This document shows positions 1-8,904 of a stretch of DNA of 64,000 nucleotides, piece after piece. Origin of the DNA: Plantago major (taxonomy: Eukaryota; Streptophyta; Magnoliopsida; Lamiales; Plantaginaceae). The notes below the pieces were generated by a model. The model was not told the origin of the DNA and made no database searches. It worked only from the letters and a program-made list of their open reading frames with translations. The position numbers and the translations under genes were made by a program. Position 1 is the stretch's first letter. Each line of letters opens with the position of its first letter. Location of the stretch: NCBI GenBank assembly GCA_026545765.1, contig CM048842.1, positions 25,086,667-25,150,666 on the forward strand. Reading direction: 5' to 3'.

Positions 1-782
1 GGATTTGTGACACGATTAGGTAAAATTGTTCCTCATCTCGTTTCTTGGTATTTAGTTTATGATTATGTTTATGTTTATTGCGTGTTTAATTACGATATAG
101 ATTATGTATATGCATGTCATGAGTAGCTAAACCCCCAATTATGGGGTGGTGATGGATTCAATGCATGCTAGCTAGGGTTTATGCGATTATATATATTCAG
201 GTTACGATTACTATGAGCTTTTTAGATTAATTGCTTATTCTGCCATTACGTTTGATGTGCAATCCGTCAATATCACTGTTAGATTAAGCATTTGATCTTT
301 AGAAACCAAAACGTTTTTCGTCTTGCTTCAATCTAATAGTTAGTTGCAAACAGTAATAGTAGGATTAGCTTAATTGATAGTAGCTTAGTGAAATTGACGC
401 TTGCTATTCGTTTTCTGAACCCAAGTAGTGACACCTTGAGAGTAATCGTTTCCTGTTGATCGCATATTTCCTGCTAGCTAGGTTGTCTTCTAGTCACCAC
501 ACCATAATTCTCCTCATTCATATCAATCTCGTTAAGTTTAAATCTGTTTCCTAGTTAGTCTGCAAAGTATTCTACTTTCACGTAGTTAATCAATCTGCTG
601 CCGAAGTGAAAACAACTCTTTACTGCTTTCATACTATTATTATTATTCGAAAACAAGACTCAGCTTAGTTAAGTCCTTCGAGACCGATCTCGGGGTTAAC
701 TTCACTGCACTACAAGTTTTCGTAGTGTTGAGAATTAACTCTTAGCTCTTAAACAAATACAAAACTCTGATTTGAGACATCA
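1..782 (+). repeat. 5' LTR (partial) of gypsy A
   Basis: This is a direct repeat of 3957-4714 and ends in GACATCA just before the primer binding site. Only the 3' part of the LTR is present because the window begins inside it. Confidence 0.88.
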
Positions 783-788
783 TGTTTT

Positions 789-806
789 TGGCACCACTGC
801 CGGGGA
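789..806 (+). other. Primer binding site, tRNA-Asp type
   Basis: TGGCACCACTGCCGGGGA lies 6 bp after the LTR end. It matches the complement of the plant tRNA-Asp 3' end (TGGCGCCGTTGCCGGGGA) except for three changes, two of them C to T or G to A transitions. This PBS is usual for Athila and Tat gypsy elements. Confidence 0.8.
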
Positions 807-965
807 CTTAACTCCTTTGTTTAGTTTATGAATTTTAATTTACAGATGTATATATTAGTTAGTCTGTCTTTTCTTTTTTAGTTTAGTTTGTTTTGCGGAA
901 CTACTTGGGTTTCTTTGTGTGTGCAGGAAAGTATGGATTACTCAGATAGAGACCGGTTCTGTTGA

Positions 966-1442
966 TTTCACCAGATTTCTGGAGAAACGCTTTATAGAAC
1001 ATGGTATAGATTTAAGGGGATGCAAAAGACATATCATGACCATGGATTAACACTGAGAGAGCTCTTGTGGTGTTTGTACAATGGTATAAATGCTTGTTGT
1101 CAAAAAATGGTGGACAGAGCTGCTGGTGGGTCAATGCTAGAGTCGACCCCTACACAACTTGAGGGTGCGATCGAGGAATTGGCTGCATTGATCATAGAAT
1201 ACAGGGAATTTTATGGAGAGGAATCTAGAAACGGGGATGACAAAGAGAAGGAGAAATCTGACTCGGTAGTTGAACCGGATTCGGACACCACTACCAACGC
1301 TACCACTATAACCGTAGAAGAAATTCCCGTCTCAGTTGAAGGAGTTTGCGAGAGTTTAGACAATCCGCCAGTCGTGGAGGAGGAGAAATCCACCGAAGCA
1401 ACCGATGAGGAAACTGAACCACCCGTTTCCAACTATTTGTAG
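966..1442 (+). pseudogene. gag remnant of gypsy A (Retrotrans_gag-like C-terminal half)
   Basis: An in-frame stop at 963 precedes an open frame whose start resembles the second half of the plant gypsy capsid domain: a GE-x-LY-x-x-W-x-RFK stretch, then HG, LYNGI, a conserved MVD-x-AAGG near residues 31-37 of the ATG-initiated reading, and a following helix with EELAA. The C-terminal 75 residues are acidic and Thr/Glu rich with no zinc knuckle. The N-terminal half of capsid is missing: only about 160 bp separate it from the PBS. The ATG at 1020 is probably just an internal Met. No protease follows in frame. The gag identity is inferred from motif order and is fairly sure; function is doubtful. 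Confidence 0.65.
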
Positions 1443-1825
1443 ATGGAGCATACACCTGATACCACCCAGATGACACCATCAGATTCTCTTTCCATTCCCC
1501 TACCTTACAGTAATTCGTACATACTAGCCCCAGCTCACACACGAGATTGGCGAGGGAGTTTCGACCCTATTTATCGCTTTTATTTTCCCATTGATTTTCC
1601 TTGTTTTATTTTAGTTGTTGATTTATGTAATGTTAGTTTGCAGAGAGTCATAGGAAACAGGAGGAGAGGAGCTAAACATGGGCACCAAATCGTCAATCTT
1701 GGCGGGAAGGATGCAAGGGATGCATTGTCGTTTGATAATGGATAGCAGCAACCACGCATTTTTGGGAAGTACACTTTCAGCTTTCTTTCTTTCTAGACTA
1801 TTCGCTGGGGACCATCTCTAGTCTA

Positions 1826-1840
1826 GGTTTAGGGGGGAGG
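1826..1840 (+). other. Internal (second) polypurine tract of gypsy A
   Basis: GGTTTAGGGGGGAGG lies about 1.3 kb upstream of the LTR-adjacent tract and resembles it. Gypsy B has a G-rich tract at the comparable place (57115-57135 read on -). It may act as a central plus-strand primer, which is inference. Confidence 0.4.
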
Positions 1841-1861
1841 TAGCTTTCGTGTACTTATCCT

Positions 1862-1865
<4 letters not shown>

Positions 1866-1892
<27 letters not shown>

Positions 1893-1927
1893 TTCTTTTC
1901 TTGCGTTAGTCTGTGTGTGTGTGTGTG
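1866..1927. repeat. (TG)n microsatellite, two blocks
   Basis: There is an uninterrupted TG run at 1866-1892 and a second at 1911-1927. On the other strand these give (CA)n, which creates a spurious His/Thr-rich open frame. Confidence 0.9.
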
Positions 1928-2368
1928 ATTTTCTGTTGAGTCTAAGTTTGTCTCCCAAGTCGAGCGTCTATTGCATGTACTAAACCTGTTTAATGCTTGA
2001 GTTTTGATTGATCTCTGATTACTAGCAGTTGGCATGTATATATTCGTTAAGCTCGTTTCTCCTCTAAATAGAAAGTTTGTTCTAATTCTGTAGTCCAAAA
2101 GCTTGTGAGTAAACCTTAGCCGATGAAAAAATATTGTACCGGCGCATGTGTGATTGAATTCGGGAAGTGTAAACTCCCTTGTTTGCGCCTCATCATTCTC
2201 ATGTGTACTCTGTGTAAGTTAAGTGTGTCGAACGACATGTTTCCCATTCTTATTTGCTTATGCCAAACCCGTTCCAAGAACAGGTTTGGGGAGGAGGTTT
2301 ATGCGTATTGTATGTCTTGATAAAGAATATCATGTTCAGGTTTTTCGTTCTCTCAAAAAATAAAATAA

Positions 2369-2541
2369 GTCTCGGAGTGGATCTATGGTACTAGTTACCA
2401 CCGTTAGTCGTGTTGGACACGTTTCAGATACTACCTATATACCGGCGTGGCCCTTAAAAGCTATATGACCGTGAGGGTTGATGGTTTGTATACCAAACCA
2501 GCACGCACAAAAGTGCGGACTTTCGGTAAAACAGACACTAC
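2369..2541 (+). other. Conserved non-coding block shared by gypsy A and gypsy B
   Basis: This segment matches the reverse complement of 56414-56580 over most of its length. Long exact stretches include CACCGTTAGTCGTGTT and ACAAAAGTGCGGACTTTCGG. It lies between the coding part and the 3' LTR in both elements, whose LTRs are otherwise quite different. It contains a perfect CGCAC-AAAA-GTGCG hairpin preserved in both. A cis-acting role such as RNA packaging or export is possible but unproven. Confidence 0.65.
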
Positions 2542-3076
2542 CAGAAAATTAAGACAGGAAAAAAAAAGAAGATATAAGCATATGGGTTGTATATAAGACT
2601 GCAAAAACGAAGTATGCGAAAAAATGAAAAAAAAATCTGAAAAAAGAGAGGATGATTTTTTTTTTTTTTTTTTGTAAAGTCTACTGCTGATTGATTATAG
2701 AGCTATGTAAAAATCCCTTCTGACTTAACTGATTGAGTGCATTGCATGAGGTATTCGAGGCATCTTTGTGACGCAAGTCATCTTCCTTATATCTTTATAT
2801 TCTTGAGTGATTACCCCTACTGGACACTCCAGGACTATGAGAGATTAGTTGCATAGGATCTACTTGTGAGGGACTACCGTTTTAGACTTAAGTTCTATTT
2901 ACTTTGGAAACTAACTATTTGGGCTAATGCATGTGATTCTGTGAATGTCAGTTTGATTTTAAACCTCTTGTATTCTTTAGGCTTATTACTTGCAATAGTG
3001 ATTCGGTAGCTTGGGAACTAGACTTTGTCTGTGTGTCTTTGTGTTTTTTATTTTTCTAGAATTTTTAGAGAGTCTA

Positions 3077-3113
3077 TTGCTTGAGGACAAGCAAGGGTTC
3101 GGTTTGGGGAGTT
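3077..3113 (+). other. Pre-LTR hairpin and polypurine tract of gypsy A
   Basis: TTGCTTG-AGGA-CAAGCAA (3077-3094) is a perfect 7-bp hairpin. It is followed by GGTTCGGTTTGGGGAGTT and then the LTR start TGATGAG. The purine tract is where plus-strand DNA synthesis would be primed. Gypsy B has the same arrangement with a changed but still paired stem. Confidence 0.75.
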
Positions 3114-4714
3114 TGATGAGTCGATTTTACATCGTCTCATTCGGCCTTTTTTACCATCTTATTGCCATTGTCAAGTATAGTTCTTATGTGTTTATTAGTG
3201 TTTTGTTATGTTTTTGTGTTTTTTGTGTTTTGTAGGTGTTTGGTGAAAATGCATTAAAACAAGGGCTAAACCAGTGCATTTAATGCATTAATGGAAGCAT
3301 GGAAGTTTATGGACCTGAAAGGTCGTTAAAAAATAAGTTGATCGGTCGAAACGGAAGTGGATTCGGAGTTCGGACGAAGATTTTAGAGCGGTATAAGTGA
3401 AAGCGCGCGAAATTCGAACTATGATGGAGAAGCTTTGGCATTTTGGCCATAACTTTTACATATAAACTCCGATTGAACTGTTCTTCATGTCCTCGCATAG
3501 ATAAGACCAAGAGCTACAACTTCGAAGAGGAACCATCTCTAGATTCCGACGTTTAGACGACAGAAAAGGGCCTGGCGGACGCCCGCTCAATCTTGGCGGA
3601 CGCCATTGAGCTTTGGCGGACGCCAAACTCATCCAGAACGTGTTGGTGGACGCCAGCTCCATTTTGGCGGGCACCAACTCCCTTTCTGGGCTGTTTTCGG
3701 CCCTTTTTCAGCCCAGAATGTGATTTTCAGCGTTTTTCACTATATATAACCTATTTTCTTGATCTTTTAGATACAACTTCATTAGTATTCTTCTCTTCTT
3801 TTTGCTTTTCAACCTAGAACCTTTCCAAGACAATTACCTACCTATTATTGGAGGTAATTGAACCGTTTATCTTGTAATCCAACAATTAATTATTGATTGA
3901 GAGCATATTCTTCATACTTTCCACCAGTTCGATTGAAGGTCTTCAATTCTTACCTAGGATTTGTGACACGATTAGGTAAAATTGTTCCTCATCTCGTTTC
4001 TTGGTATTTAGTTTATTATTAAGTTTATTGCGTGTTTAATTACGATATTGATTATGTATATGCATGTCATTAGTAGCTAAACCCCCAATTATGGGGTGGT
4101 GCTCGATTCAATGCATGCTAGCTAGGGTTTATGTGATTATATATATTCAGGTTACGATTACTATGAGCTTTTTAGATTAATTGTGTATTCTGCTATTACG
4201 TTTGATGTGCAATCCGTCAATATCACTGTTAGATTAAGTATTTGATCTTTAGAAACCAAAACGTTTTTCGTCTTGCTTCAATCTAACAGTTAGTTGCAAA
4301 CAGTAATAGTAGGATTAGCTTAATTGATTAGCTATTCGTTTTCTGAACCCAAGTAGTGACAACTTGAGAGTAATCGTTTTCCTGTTGATCGCATATTTCC
4401 TGCTAGCTAGGTTGTCTTCTAGTCACCACACCATAATTCTCCTCATTCATATCAATCTCGTTAAGTTTAAATCTGTTTTCTAGTTAGTCTGCAAAGTAGT
4501 CTACTTTCACGTAGTTAATCAATCTGTTGTCGAAGCAAAAACAACTCTTCACTACTTTCATACTGTTATTATTATTATTCGTAAACAAGACTCAGCTTAG
4601 TTAAGTCCTTCGAGACCGACCTCGGGGTTAACTTCACTGGACTACAAGTTTTCGTAGTGTTGAGAATTAACTCTTAGCTCTTAAACAAATACAAAACTCT
4701 GATTTGACACATCA
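3114..4714 (+). repeat. 3' LTR of gypsy A (1601 bp)
   Basis: It runs from TGATGAGTC to GACACATCA, with inverted terminal TGATG/CATCA. Bases 3957-4714 repeat 1-782. A five-unit GC-rich palindrome array lies at 3572-3676 and a TATA-like CTATATATAACC at 3750-3761. The right border abuts the copia 1 ORF directly. Confidence 0.88.
3572..3676 (+). repeat. Five copies of palindromic TGGCGGACGCCA in the LTR
   Basis: Units start at 3572, 3594, 3614, 3644 and 3665. Each is a 5-bp inverted repeat around GA, with slight variants (TGGTGGACGCCA, TGGCGGGCACCA). Spacing is about 20-30 bp. The block is far more GC rich than its surroundings. Confidence 0.8.
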
Positions 4715-7700
4715 CTTATTCTGAGCAGTTCTTTGTACCTGTTCTCTGTGTCAGCCGTGGGAGTAGGAACTTCTGGAAAGTTTGTGGGATCCAGAATGTG
4801 TTTCTTTAGATAGGGAATATCTGAGAATTTAACTTTCGAGGGGGTATTTCCTTCTGGCTCACTCAGGAAATCATCATCTTCATCTTCTTCATCCCCGAAT
4901 CCAGCGACCATTTCTTGCTTAGATCTCTTTTGCTTTCCAGAAGATGATTGGATTTCCTTTTGCTGCTTGAGTGCCTCAGTGTCCTCAGCTTCTGTTTCCT
5001 CAGCAAATAGGTGGGCATCAAGTCTTATACGCTTTTGTTCAGCAAGGGCTTCTACCTCCTTGTGATTCAGGTCATCAATCTTATGCGGATTGGCCTGTAT
5101 GTTAGCAATCTGGTTTTCCAGTGCCAGATGCAACGAATTTTCCTCTTCCATCATCTCTTGTAGATTTGCAAGAGTTTGTGAAGTTTCTAGGACTTTCTTG
5201 GCCACAAGATCATCTTGTCTGGCGTCAGACCTTTCTCTGAGATGGTTAGGGCTTGGATGATCTCTGAGGAGATGGGGGGGGGGGGGGTGAGTTTTTCCTT
5301 TCTGAAGGCTTTTCAGCGACAGAGTTTTTCTTTGATCCAGTGATCCCTCTAGCACTAGATGGTGCATCATCATTCTTGGAATCATCTTTCTTTTCATAAG
5401 ACTTAGGAGACTTGGGAATCTTTATGTCGTTTTCATCCGTCTCCTCATCAGAGTCTAAATTGATGATATCATTAATTCTAATTGTCTTGTTGTCCACCGC
5501 CTCTTGCTCAGCAGGAGCAGATGCAAACGTTGGTGGGAGGTTGGGATCAGTAGCAATCTTGAACCTTGTGGCTCGCCTCTGTGACTTAAAGTTTCTGATC
5601 AACTTGCGTTCAACATGTTCAACAAATCTTTTATCCACTAAGATAGCGAATTCTTCAATTTCCGTGGGAAAGAGATTTTTGACATATTCTTCGATCTGTT
5701 CAGCCCATACCCTCTTGATTGGATCGCTCAGAAATTTAATGAGGGACATAATATTTGTCCTTCTGAGTCTTTGCCATCTTTTGTATCCAAGGATCATCTG
5801 AGGGAGGGCGTTTTTCAAGAATAGATCCAAGAGACCCTCATCAGAAAGAGTTGCCAGTTGAAAGCTTTCGGCAATGGTCTCTTGTTGATCCTAGAAGACA
5901 AAGAGGTTTTGATTAAGAATCAAAATCCTTAAAAAGTCTGAGTTAAATGGATTCAGAAATTTTGAGTTACCTGTGTCTCAACAGCAGGCTCGTTTTTCTG
6001 AATCTTCGAGGCATCAGCATCCTCAGATTCTTTAACTTCGGAAGGAGCTTATAAGAAACAAGCATAAATTATGAGTACTGTGTTAAACACTAGATTCTAA
6101 AAAGTGGCTCTCAGAAAATCAATATACCTGTGCGACAGGCTCGATTTCCATGGGCTCTGAGGTTGAAGGAACCTCTTTTTCAGTTTCTGAGGCAAGTGTT
6201 TCAGCCTCCTCTGGGATTCTTGTTTCTTGAATGGCCTGTAATGAAGATAAGTGTCATAAGGTTACAAGATGACATACACAGAAAGTTTATCACATGTAGA
6301 GAAGTAAACCATTCATATACCTGAGCAATGTCAGACTTAGTGGTTTTTCGAACATGTGGTCAGTTTGTGAGTTGGTCGAGTTGTTCCATGACTATATCTT
6401 CAAAGGAAGTTTCAGGCACTTCGAGCCTTTCCACTGAGTGAACTATCCCTTGATTTTCTTGGAATACTTCCCCCACTACAGTGTTGTGTTCTGCAACGTC
6501 ATCTTTCTGACGCATCTCTGCTACTCTTACTACAGTTTCTTCTTCCTGAAATGTAGAGTTTTGTGGTCGTTGCGGTTGTTGTTTTTGTGGAGATCTGGAT
6601 CTTGATGGGGACGCATCATTGGGGTTTTATTGTTGTAAATCCCCTACAACTTTCATAACAGTTGCATCAACATCCAGTACTAGGTCATCAGACAAATCCT
6701 TCAGAGAGGATGGTCCTAGTAAGGTGTTTTCTCCGCATCTGGTTGTTATTTCATCAACCATTGATGCAGGAGAATCTCCAACAATCACGTCCTCTTCCGA
6801 GGAGGATCCCATGTGTAGGTATGCTAGTTCCGTAGCAAGGGTCCTCCTTGGTTTCATCTACCCTCTTCTCAGCAAGAGTGGTGTCTCCATCAGCAGGAGA
6901 TGTGGTCTGTGTAGGGACTGAGGTTTCTTCAGCAACAAGTGCAACAACATGTTCAGAGAGAACTGTTTGTTCACTGCTCTCTGAGGCGTTAGTCTTCTTT
7001 CTGCCTCCAGTTCTACGTCTCTTCGTGGGCACTAATGGTGCTTCAGAGACTCCTTCTGATGCCCTTTTCTTCTGTCTATTATCAAAATTAAGTCTACACA
7101 CGAAATCACCGCATGCAACTTGCACTTTCTCTATGAGCACTACACCAAAGTGCTCCAGAATGTAAAAGATCTTCAGACCGAAAGAAATGGTCATCAAAGG
7201 TTCATGACCACGGATGATTGTGGCTTCGAAGGACTTGATGTTCACTGCGAACTTCTTCCAGATATACCTCCCCCAGTTGAAGGGAGTTGTCCTTTCGCTC
7301 AAGGTGTACATATGGGCAAGAGTACCCCATTTCTCCAGAGACACCTTGCAGCCTCTCCTTTGCTGCACTCAAAACATCTGTGCAAGATCAGAGCTAGCCA
7401 GTTCCAGGGTTCAGTGACATGCTGTCTGTGCATGTTCACAATGTCGAATGTTTCAGGAACATCCACGTTGTCCTCATTTTCTGGAGCCATGTTATTTAAA
7501 TAGAAGTCGTCAATGGCCTCCTTGGACACGTCTATCTGATGTTCACCACCAGAGTTTGGAAGTCCAAACAATTAACAGAAGGTTTCTTCGTCAAGACATA
7601 TCTCTATGTCTTGAACCTTCGAAGTAATTGACATCCTTTCGGAGCCAATATCGGTTTTCACCGCATAATTATTACAGAATTCCAAAATATCCATATAGAA

Positions 7701-7967
7701 TGTGAAAGAGGGTTTCACAGAATAGAACTACTTGATTCCTACTTTTTTACGTAGTTCAAGCCCTCTTCTCGCTTCTGCTTGGTTGAGTGAAGCTCCAAGC
7801 AGGTATTCATTAACTAGTACTCCTCCCCAGAGTACCCTGGATCTGGTATTCCACATACTTGGGTTGAAAATTCCAGTTACCTTCTTTTCCTTGATCGTAA
7901 TGGTTTGCTTTGCAGCAGTACCAGAAGATGAAACTTGGGATTTTGATGCTGCTCTTTTGGGTGCCAT
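4715..7967 (-). pseudogene. Env-position ORF of copia 1 (broken, truncated by gypsy A)
   Basis: It starts with MAPKRAASK at 7967, matching the start of the copia 2 ORF (MAPKRAS at 25968). An N-terminal domain has LEFCNN, FGLPNSGG, a WNWLALIL-x-RCFEC stretch and FGLKIFYILEHFGV. A long low-complexity, acidic and coiled-coil C-terminal part follows. Stops and frameshifts interrupt it, for example the stop after KKVGIK near 7730, one before FGLPN, and a G-run at 5276-5287 where two overlapping frames meet. The product is unknown. SIRE-type elements carry an ORF here that has been called env-like, but I see no signal peptide or clear membrane helix. The 3' end is lost to the gypsy A insertion at 4714/4715. 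Confidence 0.7.
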
Positions 7968-8904
7968 CTCATTAGTATTTATATAGAAATAGGGAATAGA
8001 GAGATGAGAATCGTAGTTGGAATCGACAAGGATTTCTTTGCAGAAATTCTTAGCAGAGATTCAGACGGATTAGAGAGTTTTTCCAGAGAAGATTAGGATG
8101 GTTTTTGCTATTTTTGTGCAAGTGATTTGTGGGATTAGGCAAAAGTATTTTTCTTTGCCAAATCCGCCTTTATGTAGAAATGCAAGTACATGCGATACAG
8201 ATGAATTCTGTATGTATATTACTCGCAGTTCTGCACAGGCGTGGTGAAAAGGCGTTATTGCATTTAATGCAAGTGGGGTCAGTTACTTGGTTACTGCGCG
8301 AGTGGGGTTAGTGGACGCATCTTGGCCGTTGAATTACAAGCGTTAATTTCTCAAGGGTTGAGATTGAGTCGTAGAGCAATGATATCAGTCAACAGATGTA
8401 ATTGTGCCCCATCAATATAATTTGTCACAACTTGCCTAAGTGTCTTTCAACTTATCAGAAACTTGTAACTAGTGGACAAAACTGGATTCAGAAATCATTA
8501 ATGGATCGTCCAGTACTTGTTTGAAATATTTCACAAGAAAGGAAATTTTCAACACAAAAGAGATATTTGACTTCTGATAGGAATTATCTTTTTGGTCAAA
8601 CTATTCTTTTTGTGTTCCCCCTGACTTAGATGTCTCATGGTTTCTGAATACCCATTTCAGAGACCTCTTCTAAGTGCCCTTTTCTACAATGCCTTAGATA
8701 TTTGTATACCCGTTTCAAGTATCTTTCTAAAATAGCAAATTGTCAAAGTTTCTGACAACTGAGTTCCTGTCTCAGTAGTTTCTTCCTTTTCTTATGTATC
8801 TCTCAGAAACATATATACTCTTTTAATGGTTACATGAGTTCCCATCTCAGAAATCAATTGACACCCTTGGAGCCTTTGATTGACATATCAATAGAAAGTC
8901 TCAT
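7968..8904 (-). other. Non-coding spacer between pol end and env-position ORF of copia 1
   Basis: About 0.9 kb aligns with 25969-26880 of copia 2. It includes the leader upstream of the 3' ORF and a hairpin array at 8643-8849. No gene is visible. The bases around 8905 join a protease/pre-integrase segment directly to a sequence resembling the end of RNase H. Confidence 0.65.
8643..8849 (-). repeat. Array of four hairpins with constant loop, copia 1 spacer
   Basis: Read on +, the units are TCTGAA-TACCCAT-TTCAGA (8643-8661), AGATATTTGTA-TACCCGT-TTCAAGTATCT (about 8696-8724), ACTGAG-TTCCTGT-CTCAGT (8758-8776) and TGAG-TTCCCAT-CTCA (8835-8849). Stems differ in sequence but pair; the 7-nt loops are near constant. 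Copia 2 has the matching array at 26640-26850. Confidence 0.65.

Larger units (their letters stand above)
1443..3076 (+). other. Non-coding internal region of gypsy A
   Basis: No convincing gene is visible. The stretch contains an internal polypurine tract at 1826-1840 (GGTTTAGGGGGGAGG), TG dinucleotide repeats, a block at 2369-2541 shared with gypsy B, a T-run at 2658-2673, and a CGCAC-AAAA-GTGCG hairpin near 2502. Short open frames here look like chance. Confidence 0.6.
1..4714 (+). mobile_element. Gypsy A: non-autonomous Athila/Tat-like LTR retrotransposon, 5' LTR cut by window start
   Basis: Bases 1-782 repeat at 3957-4714, which defines the two LTRs. The complete 3' LTR starts TGATG and ends CATCA. 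A tRNA-Asp-type primer binding site follows the 5' LTR and a polypurine tract precedes the 3' LTR. The internal part is only about 2.3 kb and holds a gag remnant but no protease, RT, RNase H or integrase, so the copy depends on proteins from elsewhere. It sits inside the env-position ORF of copia 1, which resumes at 4715. The likely 5-bp target duplication (CTTAT at 4715-4719) cannot be confirmed because the left flank is outside the window. The LTRs are close to identical apart from a roughly 24-bp indel near 390, so insertion is fairly recent. The lineage call is inference from the PBS, PPT and terminal sequence style. Confidence 0.85.

Noticed and set aside
1443-1745. 100-aa plus-strand open frame after the gag remnant
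   Set aside because: No domain or motif; codons do not resemble protease and the frame ends before the internal polypurine tract.
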